The position numbers and the translations under genes were made by a program. Shown here in pieces: positions 7,387 through 13,622 of a stretch of 14,766 nucleotides of DNA. Source of the stretch: UBA5177 sp002413265 (lineage in GTDB: Bacteria > Chloroflexota > UBA5177); the NCBI GenBank assembly GCA_036752825.1, contig DAIORV010000052.1:1-14766 (forward strand). The letters run 5' to 3'. Under the pieces are notes generated by a model, which did not search any database, had not been told where the DNA came from, and worked only from the letters and a program-made list of their open reading frames with translations. Each line of letters starts with the position of its first letter. Within the stretch, counting starts at the first letter, position 1.

Positions 7387-8117
7387 GCCATCCGCTTCGC
7401 ACGCTCTTCCGCAAAGAAGCGCGACAGATAACCCGATCCAGGAAAACCGTCGCGGCAGCCGCCCTCGTCCCGGCGTTGATGCTGATCTTCGTAACCACGG
7501 GCGACATCGTCACCTTGAAGCTCGGGTTCGGGAAGAAGCCGATCTACTTGCTGTCCTCAAGCCACGCGGTCTCAGGTACCTTCTTGCTCCGCCACTACAC
7601 GCTCCCCATCTTGGTCAGCATCTCGGCGTTGGTGACGCCCTCGATCGTCATGGGTGACGTGCTGTTTGGAGAACGTGAGCGTCGAACCCTCGATCTCTTG
7701 GTCGCCCTCCCTGTCTCCGCTTTTCATGTAGTACTCGCAAAATTGCTAGCCGTCTTGCTGTTCGCCGTAAGCGTCACGGTTCCGCTGTTTGCGCTCAACG
7801 TCCTCATCGTCCACCTCTTCGGCTACGCCTCGTTCACGCAGACGGTTAGCCTGTTCGAAATCATGCTCTGTGCCATTTGCTACTCGGCTGCGAGCGCTCT
7901 TGTGATCGCTTTCGTCGCCGGCGAAGCTCGCGCGGCCAACATCGTGAGTGGCCTGCTTCTCGGCCCGATTGTGCCGCTGGAGGGCCTTATTCTCGGCGGT
8001 ATCAAAAGCGAGATTGCACTCAGCATCTGCGCGCTGCTTCTCCTCTGCTTGACGGCTTTCTGTCTCACCTGGTCCATTCGACTACTTAGCTTCGAGCGAC
8101 TGTTCGGAACCGCATGA
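7383..8117 (+). CDS. ABC-2 type transporter permease
   Basis: Integral membrane partner of the upstream ATPase, 244 residues with about six hydrophobic segments (near 22-39, 72-92, 118-145, 158-179, 185-206, 210-233). The cytoplasmic coupling motif GERERRTLDLLVALPVS (96-112) is typical of ABC-2 permeases. The N-terminus RTLFRKEARQITRSRKT matches the short cytoplasmic start of NatB/CcmB-like half transporters. The large extracytoplasmic loop found in many drug exporters is reduced to roughly 30 residues (40-70). Its ATG overlaps the ATPase stop by 4 bases, so subunit synthesis is probably coupled. It likely works as a homodimer with two ATPases. Substrate unknown; lipid-like or amphiphilic compounds are common for this class. 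Confidence 0.88.
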   Translation: MSHPLRTLFRKEARQITRSRKTVAAAALVPALMLIFVTTGDIVTLKLGFGKKPIYLLSSSHAVSGTFLLRHYTLPILVSISALVTPSIVMGDVLFGERERRTLDLLVALPVSAFHVVLAKLLAVLLFAVSVTVPLFALNVLIVHLFGYASFTQTVSLFEIMLCAICYSAASALVIAFVAGEARAANIVSGLLLGPIVPLEGLILGGIKSEIALSICALLLLCLTAFCLTWSIRLLSFERLFGTA

Positions 8118-8166
8118 AGGCCTCTATACGCGATGATTGAGGAGAAATTGCCAGTCGGAGCGGTCT

Positions 8167-8721
8167 ATGCAAGTTCGTGAGGTCATGGGGCCGGTGGTCG
8201 GCAGCGCGCGGGCCGACGACCTCCTACGTGACGCGTCCGAGAAGATGCGGTCGCTTGGCATCGATCCATTGCCGGTGACGAGCGGCGGCCGGGTAATCGG
8301 CATGCTGACTCGCGACCAAATCATGAAACGCTTACAGCGCGACGGCATATCTGCAGGGCTGTCTCGCGTTGAGGACGCCATGAACAAGAACGTCGTCTGC
8401 TGCTTCGAGGATCAGGATGTAGCGGAGGCCGTCAAGGCCATCGAAGCTCACCCGACAGTGGCTGCGGCGGACAGAGTGCCGGTCATCGATCGCGAAGGCC
8501 GTTTTGTCGGGATTGCGTCCCTTAGAAACCTGAGGCGGCGCGAGAACGAGCCTGAAGACGGGACGACCGGAGTCCAGGCAGTCAGCTCAGTAGACGAGCT
8601 GGTCAACTTCGAGGATGACACCGTCGATTACATGAGCGATGCCTCGTTCCCGGCAAGTGATCCTCCGCAAACCAGTCCGCGAGGCGACCCGGCCGAGGAG
8701 GGCAGGGGTCCTCCTAAGTAA
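8167..8721 (+). CDS. CBS-pair protein with C-terminal SFPASDPP motif
   Basis: Cytosolic two-CBS-domain (Bateman) protein, 184 residues, expected to bind an adenine nucleotide or similar regulatory ligand. CBS1 spans about 1-58 (MQVREVM...PLPVTSGGRVIGMLTRDQIM) and CBS2 about 66-124 (VEDAMNKNVVCC...VPVIDREGRFVGIASLRNL). A low-complexity acidic tail follows and contains SFPASDPP at 160-167, a short motif I recall from many unrelated small bacterial proteins. The start at ATG 8167 is supported by CGGAG 6 nt upstream and by the usual CBS beginning; a TTG at 8137 would add 10 residues without family support. It is 49 nt after the permease gene. Stand-alone CBS-pair proteins often accompany stress-response genes. 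Its target is unknown. Confidence 0.87.
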   Translation: MQVREVMGPVVGSARADDLLRDASEKMRSLGIDPLPVTSGGRVIGMLTRDQIMKRLQRDGISAGLSRVEDAMNKNVVCCFEDQDVAEAVKAIEAHPTVAAADRVPVIDREGRFVGIASLRNLRRRENEPEDGTTGVQAVSSVDELVNFEDDTVDYMSDASFPASDPPQTSPRGDPAEEGRGPPK

Positions 8722-8722
8722 C

Positions 8723-8785
8723 GTGCATCATTTGCTTGGCACTTACGGCTATGTTCTTGCTTTCGTCCGGACGATGGACTCGTAG
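8723..8785 (+). pseudogene. possible N-terminal relic of a DedA-like gene
   Basis: One base after the CBS gene stop, a GTG opens a frame reading (V)HHLLGTYGYVLAFVRTMDS before a TAG at 8783-8785. HHLLGTYGYVLAFV resembles the first helix of DedA proteins, including that of the gene just downstream (HLLDRWGYPLVAVFV). The frame is the same as that of the downstream DedA gene. It may be the leftover start of a partly deleted tandem DedA copy, or an N-terminal extension of the downstream gene broken by one stop codon. Only about 14 residues support it, so chance similarity is possible. Confidence 0.35.
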
Positions 8786-8884
8786 GTAGATCTCATCGAT
8801 TTCTTACCGGTTCTTGCCCTATTTGATTTCTCGACTAGCAACCTGACCCATCTCCTGGACCGGTGGGGATATCCGCTTGTCGCC

Positions 8885-9478
8885 GTGTTCGTCGCTATTG
8901 AGTCGAGCGGCATCCCCTTTCCTGGCGAAACCATGCTCGTCACTGCAGCGGTGTACGCGGGGAGCGGTCACCTATCCATTGCCGGGGTTATCGTCGCAGG
9001 CGCTTTGGGCGCCATCATCGGCGATAACCTCGGCTACACGGCGGGACGATATGCCGGTCGATCGCTTCTGTTGCGGTATGGGCGCTACGTTCGGCTGAAG
9101 GAACATCATTTGGACTATGCCGAGCGCTTTTTTCAGAAGCATGGAGACAAGACGGTCTTCCTGGGCCGCTTCGTCGCGATCTTGCGCGCCTGGGCCGCGT
9201 TCCTGGCTGGGACTAATCGAATGCGGTGGCCGAAGTTTCTGTTGTTCAACGCAGCCGGGGGCATTACATGGGCGATTGTTTACGGGATGCTAGGGTACAC
9301 ACTCGGCAACAATTTACCGCTGCTCCGCAGAGTCATTAGCGTGCTCGGAGTTGCCGGAGTTGCGCTGGTGGTATTGATTGGCGGCATTGCATTCGTACTG
9401 TGGAAGCGTCGACGGCCGCCCCAGCAGGAGCTTCCGGACGGAAACCGGACTGGGCAAGGCGACACAGGGAATCCTTGA
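8885..9478 (+). CDS. DedA family membrane protein
   Basis: Polytopic inner-membrane protein of the DedA/SNARE-associated family. Characterised relatives flip undecaprenyl phosphate (UptA) or support membrane homeostasis. Signatures: ESSGIPFPGETMLV (6-19), the re-entrant acidic motif, GDNLGYTAGRYAG (46-58), and FLGRFVAILRAWAAFLAG (92-109) with Arg95 and Arg101, then NAAGGITWA. Counted from GTG 8885 it has 197 residues, but the open frame continues upstream to 8786 and encodes family-like sequence (HLLDRWGYPLVAVF) with no ATG, GTG or TTG start. The true start may be non-standard (for example CTG 8843), or the TAG at 8783 may interrupt a longer gene. It is followed after 3 nt by the PAP2 gene, which suits a role in lipid-carrier recycling. 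Confidence 0.88.
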   Translation: MFVAIESSGIPFPGETMLVTAAVYAGSGHLSIAGVIVAGALGAIIGDNLGYTAGRYAGRSLLLRYGRYVRLKEHHLDYAERFFQKHGDKTVFLGRFVAILRAWAAFLAGTNRMRWPKFLLFNAAGGITWAIVYGMLGYTLGNNLPLLRRVISVLGVAGVALVVLIGGIAFVLWKRRRPPQQELPDGNRTGQGDTGNP

Positions 9479-9481
9479 CCA

Positions 9482-10096
9482 ATGCCCTCTAGTCTGACTA
9501 TCTTCGTCGCCAACTACCTCGTTTTCGCTGAAGCCGTCGCTGCAATAGGCGCGGTTGCGTTTGCTTTACACACAAGGTCGCGAGACGACGCCTGGCGTTG
9601 GCTTATCGCGTCTGGTATCACGGGCACTCTGGCGGAGATCCTCACGCAGCTCGGCGGATCGCTTTTCAACGATCCTCGGCCTTTTGCGGTCGGGCATTTC
9701 CGTCCGCTGATTCCACACGTCGCCGACAATGGATTCCCGTCCGATCATGCGCTTTTGGCCGCCTTTCTTGTCGCGTGCGTGATCTTCGCGCGCGTGTGGC
9801 GCGCCGTACTCCCAGTGGCAGCTCTCGCCATCCTAGTTGACTGGGCAAGAGTTGGAGCCGGCATCCATCACCCTATCGACGTGATAGGCAGCACTATGTT
9901 CGTCGCTCTTGGCGCGATCATCGCGGCATCACTGTCTCCCTTTGTATTCGACTGGCACTCTCGCTACCTGCCGAGCGCAGTTTCAGGTCCCACCGTCCTC
10001 TCCCCCGTGGCTACGTCCACGGCACGTTGCCGACTGTGGCAGCGCAGGCGACAGCAACAGCCGAGAGGAGTGAGTCTATGGTTCCGGAGGCTGTGA
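9482..10096 (+). CDS. PAP2 family phosphatase (BcrC-like undecaprenyl-diphosphatase candidate)
   Basis: Membrane phosphatase of the PAP2 superfamily, 204 residues, with several hydrophobic helices. The three-part active site is present: DPRP (64-67, Arg66), FPSDH (85-89, catalytic-assist His89) and RVGAGIHHPIDV (123-134, nucleophile His129 with Asp133). Family members remove phosphate from phosphatidate, undecaprenyl diphosphate or similar lipids at the outer membrane face. Size and motif spacing fit BcrC-type enzymes. It starts 3 nt after the DedA stop and is almost certainly co-transcribed. The last 40 or so residues are Arg/Gln-rich and not family-like, and their final 21 bases overlap the convergent DUF5522 gene. 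The substrate is inferred from context only. Confidence 0.87.
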   Translation: MPSSLTIFVANYLVFAEAVAAIGAVAFALHTRSRDDAWRWLIASGITGTLAEILTQLGGSLFNDPRPFAVGHFRPLIPHVADNGFPSDHALLAAFLVACVIFARVWRAVLPVAALAILVDWARVGAGIHHPIDVIGSTMFVALGAIIAASLSPFVFDWHSRYLPSAVSGPTVLSPVATSTARCRLWQRRRQQQPRGVSLWFRRL

Positions 10097-10279
10097 AGGT
10101 GAAACCCGGCGATTGCGTTCGTCTTCTGTCGTGCCTGCAAGACTCGCTTCAAGCCCACCGTGCCGAGGGACATAGGGACAGTTCCGGCATCCATTAGCGC
10201 AACAGTAGCCCCGTTGCGCTAGAAACCGAGCCGTCAGGGCTCCTTGCTCATCAAATATGTCGTTGTCATCCACAGTCAA
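10076..10279 (-). CDS. small Cys-rich DUF5522 family protein
   Basis: A 67-residue protein carrying the signature RGYCCANGCRNCPY (23-36): Cys26, Cys27, Cys31 and Cys34 in a CC-x3-C-x2-C arrangement that could bind a metal or an iron-sulfur centre. This matches the conserved hypothetical family DUF5522, whose members typically read RGYCCGSGCRHCPY after a short acidic N-terminus like the DDNDIFDEQG here. The function of the family is unknown. The start is TTG at 10279 or GTG at 10273: a stop codon lies two codons upstream of the TTG and no Shine-Dalgarno is evident. The tail after CPY (about 31 residues) is longer than usual and overlaps the 3' end of the PAP2 gene by 21 bases. The motif makes this a real gene despite its size. 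Confidence 0.78.
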   Translation of the reverse strand: MTVDDNDIFDEQGALTARFLAQRGYCCANGCRNCPYVPRHGGLEASLAGTTEDERNRRVSPSQPPEP

Positions 10280-10303
10280 ACATCATTGTAAGTTCGCTGT
10301 ATG

Positions 10304-10319
10304 CCACAGGCATCTGTGG
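10304..10319. repeat. 16-bp inverted repeat in a divergent intergenic region
   Basis: CCACAG and CTGTGG flank a GCAT centre, giving a perfect 6-bp dyad, extended by two more pairs beyond one mismatch. An overlapping alternative dyad pairs GCATC (10310-10314) with GATGC (10320-10324). It lies between the divergent DUF5522 (minus) and DUF488-fusion (plus) genes, where a regulator binding site or a 5' UTR hairpin is plausible. No T-run follows on either strand, so it is not an obvious intrinsic terminator. Confidence 0.45.
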
Positions 10320-10381
10320 GATGCATGTCCGTTTGCGCTCCCACCCTCGGCAGAGGAATCGGCAGCCCAGCGAGTACACCG

Positions 10382-10387
10382 TAGACT
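10382..10387 (+). promoter_or_regulatory. possible -10 element before the DUF488-fusion gene
   Basis: TAGACT, the same hexamer as before the acetamidase gene, lies 9 nt upstream of the ATG at 10397. No Shine-Dalgarno is apparent between them, so a near-leaderless transcript is possible. No good -35 box is seen. Confidence 0.25.
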
Positions 10388-10396
10388 GAGAACGCA

Positions 10397-11158
10397 ATGG
10401 GCATCCGCGTCAAGAGAGTCCAGGAACCCGCGGCCCAAGACGACGGTTTGCGCGTTTTCGTGGACAGGTACTGGCCCCGGGACGTCGCCACCGAACAAGC
10501 CGAGCTGCATACGTGGCTGAGGGATGTGGCGCCCACGCCTGAAGCGATAGCCGGCTGGGCTCACAAACCGGAACGATGGGAAGATTTCAAGCGACGTTAT
10601 CGAGCCGAGCTGACGAGGCCCAACCTGAACACGGCCATCAGCGATCTCCGCGGCCACGCCTTCGATGGCACCCTCACCCTGGTGCACGGCTCCCGGAGTC
10701 ACAGTCACAACACCGCCCTCGTTCTCGCCGATTTCCTTGGAGCCCCGCTGGAAGCAGTAGACACGTCACCAGAGCCACGCAACCGCCGGCTCAATCGCGT
10801 CCCCTCGGATATGTCATGGTCTTTCTGGCTCGCCTCGGCCGTCGCTCTCATGTCTCCCTTGCTCTCTCTGCTCTTGATCGAATTAGTGCTCGTATACCGA
10901 TTGCGGGCGCTGCTCGTCCTGGCTGCGGGCATTGGCGTGTTCTCGACGGCGACCGGAATCAGAAACCTGAGGCGTGAGCGCGGCCCGATGAGCCCCAGCA
11001 CTGACCATGTTCTGAATCAAGGCGAGGGCGAATCGGTCTGGAGAAGCTTCGGCCAATTCCTGCTTCCCATGGTGGCCACGATACTCGTCGTCATCGGAAT
11101 TCTTGGCTTTGTGGAGCTGCTGAGTTTTCTCGCCCGTGTGCTGCACATGGGCGGGTGA
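10397..11158 (+). CDS. DUF488 domain protein fused to a C-terminal membrane domain
   Basis: A 253-residue protein of two parts. Residues 1-115 form a complete DUF488 domain: IRVKRVQEP, DDGLRVFVDRYWPRDV (15-30), WLRDVAPTPEA (40-50), ERWEDFKRRYRAEL (59-72) and LTLVHGSRSHSHNTALVLADFL. After a Pro/Arg-rich linker (about 120-138), residues 139-253 hold three hydrophobic segments (about 141-166, 170-187, 221-247) with a charged loop between the last two. DUF488 proteins are usually about 120 residues and soluble, and their function is unknown. An in-frame ATG at 10811 (Met139, MSWSFW) could start the membrane part alone, but no Shine-Dalgarno precedes it. This suggests either a true fusion or two genes joined by loss of a stop. 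I do not recognise the membrane domain. Confidence 0.82.
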   Translation: MGIRVKRVQEPAAQDDGLRVFVDRYWPRDVATEQAELHTWLRDVAPTPEAIAGWAHKPERWEDFKRRYRAELTRPNLNTAISDLRGHAFDGTLTLVHGSRSHSHNTALVLADFLGAPLEAVDTSPEPRNRRLNRVPSDMSWSFWLASAVALMSPLLSLLLIELVLVYRLRALLVLAAGIGVFSTATGIRNLRRERGPMSPSTDHVLNQGEGESVWRSFGQFLLPMVATILVVIGILGFVELLSFLARVLHMGG

Positions 11159-11235
11159 CGGGCGCTCGACGATTTCGCCCGGTTGCGGCCATCGCTATAG
11201 TGAAAGGTTGCTCGAACAACTGACTGGAGCTAGCT

Positions 11236-13164
11236 GTGCCGGATAAGCGCGTCGCTCCCTATGGATCCTGGAAGTCTCCCTTCAGCGCCGATGTCGTTGC
11301 CTCCGGGGCGGTTCAATTCGGTCAAATCGTATTGGATGGTGACATTCCATATTGGATTGAAGAAAGAGCCCCGGAGGAGGGCCGGAACGTCATCGTCCGG
11401 GTAGCGCCCGACGGTTCCACGGTAGACGTGCTCCCCCCGCCTTTTAACGCTCGTTCTCGCGTACACGAGTACGGCGGAGGCGCGTTCGCAGTCGCCGGCG
11501 GAATGATCCTGTTCTCGAACTTTGCCGATAACCACGTTTACCGGCTCGAGGGCAGCCGTCCTGAGCGGCTGACCATTGACCAGAACAAGCGCTACGCGGA
11601 TTTCGAGATAGACCGCGACCGCGAGCGCTTCGTTTGTGTGCGAGAAGATCATTCCGCTCCCGGAGAAGCCGTTAACACGATCGTTTCTGTGCCCCTACAC
11701 GGTGAGTCCGACGGCGAGATTCTGGCATCCGGAAATGACTTCTATGCCTCCCCTCGGCTCAGCCCCGACGGATCTCGCCTCGCCTGGCTAACGTGGTGCC
11801 ATCCCAACATGCCCTGGGACGGAACCGATCTCTGGGTGGCGGACGTCGAGGCAGGCGGAACACTTGGCAATGCGGAACAAGTAGCGGGCGGACCTGCCGA
11901 GTCTATCGTTCAGCCGGAATGGTCGCCGAACGGGTCCCTCTATTTTTGCTCGGACCGGACGGGTTGGTGGAACCTCTATCGGGCGGCGGAAACAAACGTG
12001 GCTGTCGCCCCAGTCGAGGCTGAGATTGGAGGGCCGCTCTGGAACTTCGGCACCACCTGGTACGGAATTTCGTCGGACCATAACCTCGCCTGCATTCTTA
12101 ATCGACGAAGCGTCCAGGAGCTCGCCGTCGTTCGCCCTCCCATTAAGGACCTGGAAGCGCTCAAAGTTCCCTATACCGGTCTGCGCAACATCGTGGTAGG
12201 TGGGGCCTTTGCGGTGCTGCTGGCAGCGTCCCCCCAAGATGAAGCGGCGATTGTCCGTGTGGATCTGCACACGGGTGATATCGAAGTGCTGAAACGGGCA
12301 TCGGAGACGTGGCTCGATCCGGCGGACGTTTCTACGCCGCAGGAGATCGGTTTCGCCGCGTCGAGTGGCAGCTCGGCCGTAGGGTGGTTCTATCCCCCAG
12401 CGAATAGGAGCTTTCAGGGACCGGACGATGAGCGTCCTCCACTCATCGTCATGAGCCATGGAGGTCCGACGTCGGTGAGGGGTCCTGAGCTCAACCCCAA
12501 GGTCCAATTCTGGACTTCCCGAGGGTTCGCGCTCCTGGACGTGAATTATCGTGGCAGCGTCGGCTTCGGGAGGCCATACCGGGAGGCGCTTTACGGCCTT
12601 TGGGGCGTCGCCGATGTCGACGATTGCGCGTCAGGAGCCACCACTCTGGCGGAGCAAAATCTCGTCGACGCGCAACGTCTTATCATCCGGGGAGGCAGTG
12701 CCGGGGGCTACACAACCCTCTGCGCTCTGACTTTTCGGGATGTCTTTCGAGCCGGAGCGAGCAGCTACGGGATAGGCGACCTCGAGATTTTTGTGACTGA
12801 CACGCACAAGTTTGAATCGCGGTACATCGAACACCTAGTCGGACCGTATCCGGAAAGGAAGGATCTGTACTACGAGCGATCGCCTTTGCACTTCGCCGAC
12901 CGAATCTCGGTTCCGCTGATCCTGCTTCAAGGACTCGACGACAAGGTAGTTCCCCCCAATCAGGCCGAGATGATGATCGAAGCCCTCGACTCGAAGTGTT
13001 TGCCTTACGCGTACGTCGCGTTCGAAGGAGAGGGGCATGGATTTCGCAAAGCCGAGAACGTGAAGAGGGCACTCGAAGCAGAGCTATACTTCTATTCGCG
13101 CGTCTTCGGCTTCGAAATTTCGGACACCTTCGAGCGGATCACGATCGAGAACCTTGATACGTGA
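11236..13164 (+). CDS. S9 family serine peptidase (prolyl oligopeptidase/acylaminoacyl-peptidase type)
   Basis: Serine peptidase of 642 residues with an N-terminal beta-propeller region (about 1-370) and a C-terminal alpha/beta-hydrolase domain. The catalytic triad is visible: Ser488 in GGSAGG (486-491), Asp569 in QGLDDKVVPPNQ and His601 in GEGHGFR. VMSHGGPTS and DVNYRGSVGFGRPYR form the oxyanion and substrate-pocket region typical of acylaminoacyl-peptidase/DPP-like enzymes. No signal peptide is present, so it is probably cytosolic and acts on short peptides. The start is GTG 11236, supported by GGAG 6 nt upstream; TATAGT at 11196-11201 is a possible -10 box. It heads a three-gene set joined by GTGA overlaps. 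Confidence 0.93.
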   Translation: MPDKRVAPYGSWKSPFSADVVASGAVQFGQIVLDGDIPYWIEERAPEEGRNVIVRVAPDGSTVDVLPPPFNARSRVHEYGGGAFAVAGGMILFSNFADNHVYRLEGSRPERLTIDQNKRYADFEIDRDRERFVCVREDHSAPGEAVNTIVSVPLHGESDGEILASGNDFYASPRLSPDGSRLAWLTWCHPNMPWDGTDLWVADVEAGGTLGNAEQVAGGPAESIVQPEWSPNGSLYFCSDRTGWWNLYRAAETNVAVAPVEAEIGGPLWNFGTTWYGISSDHNLACILNRRSVQELAVVRPPIKDLEALKVPYTGLRNIVVGGAFAVLLAASPQDEAAIVRVDLHTGDIEVLKRASETWLDPADVSTPQEIGFAASSGSSAVGWFYPPANRSFQGPDDERPPLIVMSHGGPTSVRGPELNPKVQFWTSRGFALLDVNYRGSVGFGRPYREALYGLWGVADVDDCASGATTLAEQNLVDAQRLIIRGGSAGGYTTLCALTFRDVFRAGASSYGIGDLEIFVTDTHKFESRYIEHLVGPYPERKDLYYERSPLHFADRISVPLILLQGLDDKVVPPNQAEMMIEALDSKCLPYAYVAFEGEGHGFRKAENVKRALEAELYFYSRVFGFEISDTFERITIENLDT

Positions 13165-13622
13165 CCATCAGATTGGCCTCGCGCAGGGCGTGCTTCGCAC
13201 TGTTTGTTCTTACGATCGCCGCGGCTGGTTGCGGCAGCTCCGGTTCTCCGCTCCCCACAGCCACCCCACGTGCGACTGCCGCGCCTCCGCTACGAGCTAA
13301 CACGGCTAGCCTGGCCGTCGCTCGACGTTTTCTTCGTGCCTTCATCGACGGCAAACGCCACATCATGTTGAGTCTCATGACGAGACGCCTCAGACGCCGC
13401 AATCGCACCCAATTCGTCTCTCAGATGCTCAACGTGAGTGGAACACCGGCTAGCTTCGCCGTCGTGCGTGCGCATACCTTTCACGCGAAGTCCGGCCCCT
13501 GGACACGAGCCGTGGTCCGAATAGAGCTCGACCACGGCGCCGCGCTGGACCGGTTCGGTCTCGTCAGAACGCCGGCCGGCTGGAGAGTGAATACCATCAA
13601 AGTGATCGGGGCGGTGGGGTGA
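13161..13622 (+). CDS. small putative lipoprotein of unknown function
   Basis: A 153-residue exported protein. The N-terminus has basic residues (RLASRRA), a hydrophobic core (CFALFVLTIAA) and a lipobox AAGC with Cys24, followed by a Gly/Ser/Pro/Thr-rich linker, so it is probably lipidated and membrane-anchored. The mature domain (about 50-150) begins AVARRFLRAFIDGKRHIMLSLM and ends with a beta-rich stretch (GLVRTPAGWRVNTIKVIG). This is a layout common in NTF2-like or DUF4878-type lipoproteins, but I cannot assign it firmly. It starts at GTG overlapping the S9 stop by 4 bases and ends in a GTGA overlap with the DUF4037 gene, so translation of all three is probably coupled. Confidence 0.78.
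   Translation: MTIRLASRRACFALFVLTIAAAGCGSSGSPLPTATPRATAAPPLRANTASLAVARRFLRAFIDGKRHIMLSLMTRRLRRRNRTQFVSQMLNVSGTPASFAVVRAHTFHAKSGPWTRAVVRIELDHGAALDRFGLVRTPAGWRVNTIKVIGAVG

Noticed and set aside
10283..10708. 141-codon minus-strand open frame over the DUF488 start
   Set aside because: Overlaps conserved DUF488 coding sequence and has no motif of its own.
11788..12507. 239-codon open frame on the minus strand
   Set aside because: Antisense to the well-supported S9 peptidase; Arg-rich composition and no recognisable motif.
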